From NCBI GenBank assembly GCA_024641465.1, contig JAHEDB010000124.1:1-6711 (forward strand): a stretch of DNA of 6,711 nt, given 5' to 3'. The stretch comes from Chromatiales bacterium (GTDB lineage: Bacteria; Pseudomonadota; Gammaproteobacteria; UBA6429; Thiohalophilaceae). The notes under the pieces were generated by a model, which saw only the letters and a list, made by a program, of their open reading frames with translations, had not been told where the DNA came from and searched no databases. This document shows positions 1-5,849 of the stretch, piece by piece; position 1 is the first letter of the stretch, and the number at the start of each line of letters is the position of its first letter. Position numbers and translations under genes: made by a program.

Positions 1-965
1 AACCGGCACCACAGGAGGTGCGGGTTCGCGTCTCGGCCGTGGGGCTGAATTATTATGATGCCCTGGTCCGCCAGGGTGCGGTGAGCCAGGCCATCCCGCT
101 GCCCCACGTCCCCGGCTCCGACATGGTCGGCACGATCGACGCCATCGGCACGGAGGTGAACCACTTCCGGGTCGGTGACAAGGTCATCGTCGCACCCGGT
201 TTCCCCGTTGAGCACAGTGACTGGGCGCACGGCCCCGAAAATTACACCGCCAGTTATTATCCCGGCGGCACCTTCAATCACGGCGGCTACGGTCAGTTCA
301 TGACGATCCATCAGCGCTGGTTGATCAGGAATGATTTCAATCTGCCCGACGAGGAGCTGGCCTCGATCCCCCTCGTCCTCACCACGGCCATGCACGCGGT
401 GAAGACACTCGGCCAGGTCGGTGCAGGATCGACCGTGCTGGTACAGGCCGGCGCCTCGGGCAGTGGCAGCATGGCCATCCAGGTCGCCAAGGCACTCGGC
501 GCCCGTGTCGTGACCACGGTCAGCAGTCACGCCAAGGCGGAGCTGGCCCGGCGCCTCGGCGCCGATGAGGTCATCAATTACAAACTCGACAACTTTGCCG
601 ATGCGGCCAGGGAATGGACCCAGGGCCGGGGCGTGGATGTGGTGATCGATAACGTCGGCGGTTGCGCCATGCACGATAATATTCGCGCCACCCGCTGGGG
701 CGGCAAGATCATCAACTTCGGCCTGGTCGGCGGTCTACAGGCCGTCATCCCCAATATGTATGAATTCTTCCGCGGTCAGTTTCAGTTTCTTGGCAGCTTC
801 ATGGGCACCCTGGATGAGTTGCAGCAAGGTTTACAACTGTTGCGTGACGGCAAGATCCGGGCGGCGGTCGATGACGTCCTGCCGCTGGCGAAGGTGGTCG
901 AGGCCCACCGCCGCATCGACCAACACCAGGTGGTCGGCAAGCTGGTCCTGCAACCCTGGGCCTGA
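1..965 (+). CDS. NAD(P)H:quinone oxidoreductase-like medium-chain dehydrogenase, 5' end outside window
   Basis: The C-terminal ~320 residues of a medium-chain dehydrogenase/reductase. The reading frame is open to the left edge, and the first in-window residues, PAPQEVRVRV, match the usual beginning of the GroES-like domain, so only a few N-terminal residues are probably missing. Counting from the GTG at 18, NYYDALVRQG (11-20) and VPGSDMVG (31-38) belong to the catalytic fold, and AGASGSGSMAIQ (144-155) is the glycine-rich turn of the NAD(P)-binding Rossmann domain. The alcohol dehydrogenase zinc ligands are not visible: GSD replaces the usual GHE, and the insertion at about 60-95 has no cysteine. 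This fits the zinc-independent quinone oxidoreductase/enoyl reductase branch. From family knowledge the expected reaction is NAD(P)H-dependent reduction of a quinone or activated alkene in the cytoplasm; the substrate is unknown. It is probably co-transcribed with the RidA-family gene 14 bp downstream. Confidence 0.9.
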   Translation, partial: PAPQEVRVRVSAVGLNYYDALVRQGAVSQAIPLPHVPGSDMVGTIDAIGTEVNHFRVGDKVIVAPGFPVEHSDWAHGPENYTASYYPGGTFNHGGYGQFMTIHQRWLIRNDFNLPDEELASIPLVLTTAMHAVKTLGQVGAGSTVLVQAGASGSGSMAIQVAKALGARVVTTVSSHAKAELARRLGADEVINYKLDNFADAAREWTQGRGVDVVIDNVGGCAMHDNIRATRWGGKIINFGLVGGLQAVIPNMYEFFRGQFQFLGSFMGTLDELQQGLQLLRDGKIRAAVDDVLPLAKVVEAHRRIDQHQVVGKLVLQPWA

Positions 966-979
966 GACCGGGGCACGCC

Positions 980-1462
980 ATGCATGCCATTGATAAACGA
1001 CTGCGGCAGCTCGACATCGAGTTGCCGCAACCGACGCGACCGGCAGGGGCCTACCTGCCGGTCATCTGCCAGGATGGACTGCTGTTTGTGTCGGGCCAGT
1101 TTCCCATGCTGGACGGCGAGCTGCGTTACCGGGGCCAGGTTGGCCGACAACAGGATGTGGCCAACGCCTGTCTCGCGGCCGAACTCGCGGCGCTGAATGT
1201 CTTGGCGCACATCAGGCAGGCAACCCATCACTGGCAACGGTTTGCTTCACTGCTGCGCCTCGAGGGTCATATCGCCTCCACCGCGGACTGGCACCAACAA
1301 CCCGAGGTCCTGGACAGCGCCTCACAGCTGTTTGATCAGGTACTGGGGGAACAGGGCCGGCATACTCGGACGGCCTTTGCCCCATCTCATCTACCCCTCG
1401 ATGCAACGGTGGAACTCGTGGTTATCGCCAGGGTTTATGATAGCCACTCACCATCGGTATAA
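980..1462 (+). CDS. RidA (YjgF/YER057c/UK114) family protein
   Basis: A 160-residue cytoplasmic protein of the RidA superfamily. It belongs to the longer subgroup that begins with a helix of the form RLRQLDIELPQP (7-18), rather than the ~128-residue classical RidA. Seen in the sequence: LLFVSGQFP (34-42), the QVGRQQDVANACLAAELAALN region (53-73), and the C-terminal block with R130 followed by LPLDATVELV (138-147). R130 aligns with the arginine that in true RidA binds the carboxylate of enamine/imine substrates. Classical RidA hydrolyses reactive 2-aminoacrylate-type intermediates. Whether this subgroup does so is not known from sequence, so I give no symbol. The ATG at 980 follows a weak GGGG ribosome-binding element at 970-973. 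The short gap from the upstream dehydrogenase suggests one transcript. Confidence 0.9.
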   Translation: MHAIDKRLRQLDIELPQPTRPAGAYLPVICQDGLLFVSGQFPMLDGELRYRGQVGRQQDVANACLAAELAALNVLAHIRQATHHWQRFASLLRLEGHIASTADWHQQPEVLDSASQLFDQVLGEQGRHTRTAFAPSHLPLDATVELVVIARVYDSHSPSV

Positions 1463-1553
1463 CATCACCGGGACGGGTTGCCTGCTTTAAGGGCTGAATA
1501 AGCGCCACTGTCTCTTGCCATGGCTTTTTTTCCGTGTATCGTTAGGCCGCAAC

Positions 1554-2222
1554 ATGGATACCCGATTTACAAGCTACCAGCCCCCCGCCCATACCGGCCT
1601 CATTCCTATATATATAGACGAGCATCTGCTGGTGCTGGATAAACCCGCCGGTCTGCTCTCTGTCCCCGGTCGTGGTGAAGACAAACAGGACTGCCTGGCA
1701 AGCAGAGTACAGGCCGAATACCCCGAGGCACGGGTCGTGCATCGTCTCGACATGGCCACCTCGGGCCTGATGCTGATGGCCAGAAGCGAAGCCATGCAAA
1801 GACAACTCAGCATGTTATTTGAAAAACGGCAGGTCGAGAAAAAATATATCGCCATGGTCGATGGCAAGTTGGGGCAGGAAAGCGGCGAAATTGATCTACC
1901 CCTGATTACCGACTGGCCCAATCGGCCAAAACAAATGGTTGATCACCAGATCGGCAAACCGTCACATACCATATATAAGGTGTTGGACTACCGGCCAGAA
2001 CTGAACGCGAGCCGCATCGAACTGTCTCCGACAACCGGGCGCACCCACCAGTTACGGGTACACATGCAGGCCATCGGTCATGCCATCCTCGGTGATCGGC
2101 TCTATGCCGATACTGTGGTGCAAGAAAAGGCTCCCCGCCTGTTGCTGCATGCCAGTCAGTTGGTGTTCACCCATCCCGAGACGACAGAAGAATTACACAT
2201 TAACAGCAAGGCCCCGTTTTAA
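1554..2222 (+). CDS. rluA: RluA, dual-specificity 23S rRNA / tRNA pseudouridine synthase
   Basis: A 222-residue pseudouridine synthase. In E. coli, RluA converts U746 of 23S rRNA and U32 of several tRNAs to pseudouridine. Seen here: LDKPAGLLSVPGR (28-40), the catalytic motif HRLDMATSG (63-71) with the nucleophilic aspartate at D66, DLPLITDWPNRPKQ (114-127), which is nearly the same in E. coli RluA, and GRTHQLRVHM (162-171) and LLLHA (196-200). Length and motif spacing match E. coli RluA (219 residues), which supports RluA over the longer RluC/RluD, and no N-terminal S4 domain is present. I chose the ATG at 1554 because it gives the family N-terminus and has TAGG about seven bases upstream; a TTG at 1515 would add 13 residues with no family resemblance. 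The 91-bp gap after the RidA-family gene shows no clear terminator, so independent transcription is possible but unproven. Confidence 0.95.
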   Translation: MDTRFTSYQPPAHTGLIPIYIDEHLLVLDKPAGLLSVPGRGEDKQDCLASRVQAEYPEARVVHRLDMATSGLMLMARSEAMQRQLSMLFEKRQVEKKYIAMVDGKLGQESGEIDLPLITDWPNRPKQMVDHQIGKPSHTIYKVLDYRPELNASRIELSPTTGRTHQLRVHMQAIGHAILGDRLYADTVVQEKAPRLLLHASQLVFTHPETTEELHINSKAPF

Positions 2223-2228
2223 CATGGT

Positions 2229-2363
2229 GTTGGGCGCAAGCTTATTGCGCCGAATGAATCAAAAAATGCGACAGCCTATAATTCCGCCGATCAATCTGTC
2301 ATTTAAACGATTTGTCTGCGGTGGATTATTCATCGCATGCGGCGTAATGGGATTACGCCCTAC
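2229..2363. repeat. REPIN-like unit 1 (type A)
   Basis: The left hairpin is GGCGCAA (2233-2239), loop GCTTA, TTGCGCC (2245-2251). The right hairpin is GGCGTAAT (2341-2348), loop GGG, ATTACGCC (2352-2359). The right foot CTAC (2360-2363) is intact, while the left foot is degenerate and no GTAG is present. The centre carries CAATCTGTCATTTAAACG, shared with unit 3 and not with units 2 or 4. The unit starts seven bases after the rluA stop codon. Confidence 0.8.
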
Positions 2364-2380
2364 GTGATCGATTCCGTCGT

Positions 2381-2513
2381 GGGTGCAAACTTATTGCGCC
2401 GAATGATCGAAAAATACGACGGCCTATAATCCTGCCGCTAAACCCGACATCAAAAAACGATTTATCTGTAGTGGATTATTCATCGCATGCGGCGTAATGG
2501 GATTACGCCCTAC
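2381..2513. repeat. REPIN-like unit 2 (type B)
   Basis: The left hairpin is GGTGCAA (2382-2388), loop ACTTA, TTGCGCC (2394-2400), with one wobble-compatible substitution. The right hairpin is GGCGTAAT (2491-2498), loop GGG, ATTACGCC (2502-2509), with the foot CTAC at 2510-2513. Compared with units 3 and 4, the left foot has lost three bases (the GTA of GTAG). The centre, with CCTGCCGCTAAACCCG and CGATTTATCTGT, matches unit 4. Confidence 0.8.
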
Positions 2514-2530
2514 GTGATCGATTCCGTCGT

Positions 2531-2665
2531 GTAGGGCGCAATCTTATTGCGCCGAGTGAGTCGAAAAATGCGACAGGCTATAATTCCACCGCCCAATCTG
2601 TCATTTAAACGATTTGTCTGTGGTGGATTATTCATCGCATGCGGCGTAATGGGATTACGCCATAC
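2531..2665. repeat. REPIN-like unit 3 (type A)
   Basis: The left foot GTAG (2531-2534) is intact. The left hairpin is a perfect 8-bp stem, GGCGCAAT (2535-2542), loop CTT, ATTGCGCC (2546-2553). The right hairpin is GGCGTAAT (2643-2650), loop GGG, ATTACGCC (2654-2661). The right foot has changed from CTAC to ATAC (2662-2665). The centre matches unit 1. The following spacer is diverged and contains a perfect 12-bp palindrome, GTAATCGATTAC (2666-2677). Confidence 0.8.
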
Positions 2666-2682
2666 GTAATCGATTACATCGC

Positions 2683-2818
2683 GTAGGGTGCAATCTTATT
2701 GCGCCGAATGAGTCAAAAAATGCGGCGATCTATAATCCTGCCGCTAAACCCGTCATCCAAAACGATTTATCTGTGGTGGATTATTCATCGCATGCGGCGT
2801 AATGGGATTACGCCCTAC
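2683..2818. repeat. REPIN-like unit 4 (type B), both feet intact
   Basis: The left foot is GTAG (2683-2686), and the left hairpin is GGTGCAAT (2687-2694), loop CTT, ATTGCGCC (2698-2705). The right hairpin is GGCGTAAT (2796-2803), loop GGG, ATTACGCC (2807-2814), followed by the foot CTAC (2815-2818). Internal arms ATAATCC (2732-2738) and GGATTAT (2778-2784) are also complementary, so the whole element can fold into one long imperfect hairpin. It is the only copy with both terminal tetranucleotides intact. Confidence 0.82.
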
Positions 2819-2890
2819 GTGATCGATTCCGTCGTGTAGATACCATCTCCCTGATCATAGATACCAGTCAATGCGCAAGCATAACAATCA

Positions 2891-5365
2891 TCAATAACCA
2901 ACTGCCCGTTTCAAGTGCCATATATAAGACAGATACTCCATGGCCTGTACTTCTGTCAGGGGCTTACTCATATAGAATCCCTGCACCATGTCGCAACCCC
3001 GTGCTTGCAGGAAGCTCAGTTGTTCGGCCGTTTCAACTCCCTCGGCCACCACCTCGAGTCCAAGCTTTTGCGCCAGCGAGATGCTGGCCTCGACAATTGC
3101 CGCATCCTCCTTGTCCTTGCCCAGATCGCTGACAAAGGTACGGTCGATCTTCAGTACATTGAGCGGAAAACGTTTCAGGTAGGCCAGTGATGAATAACCG
3201 GTGCCAAAATCATCAATCGCGGTGCGCACACCGATGGCATGCAGTGCATTGAGGATCTCGGTCGCTGTTTGCACATCCTGCATGAGGATGTTTTCAGTGA
3301 TTTCCAGTTCCAGCGCCCCGCTTGGCATATTCTCTTCTTTGATGGCATGCCGAATCTTGTTCAACAGGTCATCATCATTAAATTGAGATGCAGAGACATT
3401 GACAGAGATTCGTTGCCCCATAATACCGGCCTCGCGCCAACGACGGTGTGTACGGCAGGACTCATGCAGTACCCATTCGCCGACTGGAATAATCATGCCG
3501 GAATTTTCCAGTAGCGGTATGAAATCACCCGGTGAGACCAGGCCGCGTTTGGCGTGCTGCCAGCGAATCAGTGCCTCTGTGCCGACAAGTTGCCCGCGTC
3601 GCAGATCGAACTGCGGCTGATAATTTAGCAGGAATTCGTTCTTATCCAGGGCATGGCGCAAGTCCGCTTCCATGGACAATAATTCATGGCCGCGCTCATT
3701 CATATCAGGGGCATAAAAACGATATTGGCTGCTGCCCGATGACTTGGCACGATACATGGCCGTGTCGGCATGTCGTAGCAGATCTTCTACATTGTCACCA
3801 TCGTGGGGAAATAGCGCGACGCCGGTGCTGAAATTGACATATAACTCGTTGTCATTCACAAACACTGGCAGTTCAAACACTTGATGCAGTTTGCGAATAA
3901 CGGCCAGCGCACCCTCCTCCCGCTCCAGGTCGGTGACCATAATGGTAAATTCATCTCCGCCGTGACGGGCGATCACGTCATTCGGCCGCATGCAGGAAAG
4001 CAGGCGTTTGGCGACCTGTTGCAACAGCACGTCTCCGACTGCATGGCCCAGGCTGTCATTGACCCGTTTGAAGTTGTTCAGGTCCAGAAACATCACCGCC
4101 ACCTGGGTGGATGTACGCCGCGCATGGTTCAGCGCTTTGCGCAGCCTTTCAATAAGATAAAAACGATTGGGTAAATCGGTCAGGCTGTCATAATTAGCGC
4201 GATGCTGTAGCTCGGATTCAAATTGCTTGCGTTCCGAGATATCTCGGGCAATGGTCGAGAAGAATTCGATGTTCCGTTCATTGTCGTAATGGGCCAGCAC
4301 CACCTGAGAGACCGGCATTTCCCGGCCATCGGCAGTATATAAAATGGTTTCTCCACTCCAACTGCCGACACTTTGCGCCTGAGGCAGGACTTCGACAAGC
4401 AGTTGTTCAGCCATCTCCTGCGGGAAAAAATCCCCCAGATCTCGCCCTTCGACATTTTCCTCTTGCGCAATCCCCAACAGGTTGCGCCCCGCGCCATTCA
4501 CATAGCGTAGTTTGCCACCCGGTTCCAGGATTGCCACCAGATCGGGGGTCGCCTCAAGGATCGCCGCCAGGCGGGTGCGGCCACCCTCGGCCTGCATGCG
4601 TTCGGTGATATCCCGACCGGTCGAGACATAATGGGTAATCTTTCCCTTCTCATCCTTGAGCGGGGTGATCACCTTTTCTTCATAAAACAATTCACCGCTC
4701 TTACGCTTGTTGATAGTCGTTGACTTAAAAATTTCACCCTGCGCGATGGTGTGCCACAGGCGGCGATAATAATCCCCGGCATGACTGCCGGAACGTAAGA
4801 TCGATGGTTTCTTTCCCTTGACCTCTACCGAACTATAGCCGGTCAGTCTTTCGAAGGCCGGATTGACGTACTCAAAATAGCCTTTTGGGTCGGTGATAAA
4901 TACGCTGTCTGCCGCCTGTTTTACCACCAGCGACAACTGGCTGAGCATTTGATCGGACTTCAGTCGTCCGCGGCGCAATTCCGTCTCGCGCAATTCACGC
5001 TCGACTATCGGCAGGATGCGGGTCATTTGCCCCTTGATCACGTAATCCTGTGCACCGGCTCGCATGGCCTCAACCGCCGTTGCCTCACCGAGGGCACCGG
5101 AGTTAAAAATAAAGGGGACGTTTTCATCAAACTGGCGCACGATCTTAAGCGCGGCAAAGCCACTAAAATTCGGCATGGAAAAATCGGAGAACACGATATC
5201 CCATGATGAGTTCATTGCCGCCAACAAGGCTGACTCATTCACTGCGTGTTGCCACTCCATTAACAGTCCACCACTTTGCAGATGGTCGGCAAGCAACAGC
5301 GCATCGTCTTCCACGTCATCAATAATCAGTACACGTATATTTTTTTTCAATTCAGCCTTGGTCAT
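2891..5365 (-). CDS. Receiver-PAS-PAS-GGDEF-EAL cyclic di-GMP regulatory protein
   Basis: An 824-residue cytoplasmic protein with five domains and no membrane segment. The receiver (about 10-130) has acidic residues D16/D17, predicted phosphoacceptor D61 (DFSMP), S89 and K111. Two PAS domains follow, at about 140-260 and 262-382, each ending in a RDI(T/S)ER sequence. The GGDEF domain (about 385-550) has an intact GGDEF at 469-473 and an RPND I-site at 460-463, spaced correctly for product inhibition. The EAL domain (about 565-815) has EALIRW (597-602), N656, E688, DDFGTGYSS (718-726), K739, EGVET (775-779) and QGF (795-797), which is the full metal and catalytic set. From family knowledge, GGDEF makes cyclic di-GMP from GTP and EAL hydrolyses it to pGpG. 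Both look competent, so net activity cannot be called. It is probably controlled by phosphorylation from the kinase two genes upstream and by PAS ligands. The last of three genes in the operon, it converges on rluA. Confidence 0.96.
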   Translation of the reverse strand: MTKAELKKNIRVLIIDDVEDDALLLADHLQSGGLLMEWQHAVNESALLAAMNSSWDIVFSDFSMPNFSGFAALKIVRQFDENVPFIFNSGALGEATAVEAMRAGAQDYVIKGQMTRILPIVERELRETELRRGRLKSDQMLSQLSLVVKQAADSVFITDPKGYFEYVNPAFERLTGYSSVEVKGKKPSILRSGSHAGDYYRRLWHTIAQGEIFKSTTINKRKSGELFYEEKVITPLKDEKGKITHYVSTGRDITERMQAEGGRTRLAAILEATPDLVAILEPGGKLRYVNGAGRNLLGIAQEENVEGRDLGDFFPQEMAEQLLVEVLPQAQSVGSWSGETILYTADGREMPVSQVVLAHYDNERNIEFFSTIARDISERKQFESELQHRANYDSLTDLPNRFYLIERLRKALNHARRTSTQVAVMFLDLNNFKRVNDSLGHAVGDVLLQQVAKRLLSCMRPNDVIARHGGDEFTIMVTDLEREEGALAVIRKLHQVFELPVFVNDNELYVNFSTGVALFPHDGDNVEDLLRHADTAMYRAKSSGSSQYRFYAPDMNERGHELLSMEADLRHALDKNEFLLNYQPQFDLRRGQLVGTEALIRWQHAKRGLVSPGDFIPLLENSGMIIPVGEWVLHESCRTHRRWREAGIMGQRISVNVSASQFNDDDLLNKIRHAIKEENMPSGALELEITENILMQDVQTATEILNALHAIGVRTAIDDFGTGYSSLAYLKRFPLNVLKIDRTFVSDLGKDKEDAAIVEASISLAQKLGLEVVAEGVETAEQLSFLQARGCDMVQGFYMSKPLTEVQAMEYLSYIWHLKRAVGY

Positions 5366-5371
5366 AACAAG

Positions 5372-5376
5372 CCTCT
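5372..5376 (-). promoter_or_regulatory. Ribosome binding site of the GGDEF-EAL gene
   Basis: On the minus strand, AGAGG lies six bases before the ATG at 5365-5363. This good Shine-Dalgarno match supports that start, which also places the receiver domain at the expected distance from the N-terminus. The site sits in the 24-bp gap after the upstream receiver gene. Confidence 0.7.
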
Positions 5377-5389
5377 TACTTCTTTCCCT

Positions 5390-5839
5390 CTATGACGTCT
5401 TCGTTTTGGGGGGTGCCTCATTCAACAGCAGCCAGTAAAGTCCCAGATGACCGGCCGCGCGGATAAACTCATCAAAATCCACCGGCTTGCGCACATAACT
5501 GTTGGCGCCCAGGGCATAACCCTTAATCCTGTCGACATCTTCATTCGATGTCGTCAGGATCACCACCGGTAACAGTTCCGTACGCTTATCGTCACGTATC
5601 CGCCGCAGCACCTCCAGGCCATCGATCTTTGGCAACTTCAGATCCAGCAGCACCACAGCAGGCAGGTCCGCGGCATTACGCCCGGCATAGCTGCCTTCAC
5701 CAAATAAATAGTCCAGCGCCTCGACACCGTTGCGCGCCACCACCACCTTGTTCCCAACCTTATTCATCTCCAGGGCATCGAGGGTCAAAACCTCATCGTC
5801 CGGGTTGTCCTCGACCAGTAAAATCACTTTTTCGTTCAT
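5390..5839 (-). CDS. Single-domain response regulator, Rcp1/CheY-like
   Basis: A 149-residue stand-alone receiver with no output domain. Seen: acidic pocket E10/D11 in LLVEDNPDDE, predicted phosphoacceptor D66 (LLDLKLP), T96 (VILTTS) and K118 (YVRKPV). The insertion of about ten residues before the phosphorylated strand, which includes YLFGEGSYAGRN (44-55), and the C-terminal GLYWLLLNEAPP (133-144) are typical of the Rcp1 group, named after the partner of cyanobacterial phytochrome Cph1. Such regulators normally accept phosphate from the kinase encoded beside them and act by protein contact or as relay intermediates. The start codon overlaps the kinase stop (ATGA), which implies translational coupling and a partnership. 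Targets are not known. A run of six C near the 3' end encodes the two prolines of the C-terminal tail. Confidence 0.94.
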   Translation of the reverse strand: MNEKVILLVEDNPDDEVLTLDALEMNKVGNKVVVARNGVEALDYLFGEGSYAGRNAADLPAVVLLDLKLPKIDGLEVLRRIRDDKRTELLPVVILTTSNEDVDRIKGYALGANSYVRKPVDFDEFIRAAGHLGLYWLLLNEAPPKTKTS

Positions 5840-5849
5840 ACATTCCCTC
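5836..5849 (-). promoter_or_regulatory. ATGA stop/start overlap with ribosome binding site of the receiver gene
   Basis: Read on the minus strand, GAGGG (5849-5845) lies five bases before the ATG (5839-5837). The TGA stop of the kinase (5838-5836) overlaps that ATG as ATGA. This arrangement is typical of translational coupling, which would keep kinase and receiver production linked. Confidence 0.75.

Larger units (their letters stand above)
2229..2839. repeat. Tandem array of four REPIN/BIME-like palindromic elements, period ~152 bp
   Basis: Four tandem copies, with left hairpins starting at 2233, 2382, 2535 and 2687, give periods of 149, 153 and 152 bp. Each unit is a ~135-bp element plus a 17-bp spacer. 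The spacers lie at 2364-2380, 2514-2530, 2666-2682 and 2819-2835; three read GTGATCGATTCCGTCGT and the third is diverged. Each element has a left hairpin (arms GGCGCAAT / ATTGCGCC) and a right hairpin (GGCGTAAT, loop GGG, ATTACGCC) that are inverted copies of each other. Intact ends read GTAG on the left and CTAC on the right. GTAG at the foot of a small hairpin is the hallmark of REP sequences, which are mobilised by REP-associated tyrosine transposases (RAYTs), and an inverted REP pair is a REPIN. No RAYT gene is in the window. The array ends after a fourth spacer with an isolated GTAG at 2836-2839. Confidence 0.85.
2223..2890. other. Gene-free convergent intergenic region filled by repeats
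   Basis: This 668-bp stretch lies between the stop codons of rluA (+) and the GGDEF-EAL gene (-). I see no credible coding region: the open frames that cross it change character from repeat to repeat and have no family resemblance. About 610 bp are the four-copy palindromic array. The remaining 51 bp (2840-2890) are unique sequence with no canonical hairpin-plus-T-run terminator for either gene. The stem-loops in the array may help end or protect both transcripts, which is an inference. Base composition is visibly more AT-rich than in the flanking dehydrogenase gene. Confidence 0.85.

Noticed and set aside
13..20. AGGAGG followed by GTG, resembling a ribosome binding site and start codon
   Set aside because: The AGGAGG overlaps the GTG, so it cannot serve it, and the codons before it (PAPQEV) match the family N-terminus. 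The dehydrogenase frame continues beyond the left edge.
1515..1542. Possible promoter for rluA: TTGCCA (1515-1520) and TATCGT (1537-1542), 16 bp apart
   Set aside because: The -10 match is weak, and transcription would begin only a few bases before the start codon. Not strong enough to list.
2233..2251. Intrinsic terminator for rluA formed by the first hairpin
   Set aside because: The stem is followed by CGAATGAATC rather than a T run, so it is not a canonical terminator; an end-protecting role remains possible.
2277..2282. Perfect TATAAT hexamer, repeated at 2425, 2579 and 2731, as possible promoters
   Set aside because: No -35 element lies at a suitable distance, and the hexamer is explained as part of an internal arm that pairs with GGATTATT in the other half of each palindrome.
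2229..2839. CRISPR array
   Set aside because: The repeating unit is ~152 bp, the repeats are long palindromes, and the 17-bp spacers are nearly identical rather than unique. No cas genes are present.
2837..2866. 9-bp direct repeat TAGATACCA at 2837-2845 and 2858-2866, as a possible target-site duplication
   Set aside because: Both copies lie on the same side of the array and no copy is seen at its left boundary, so it does not flank an insertion.
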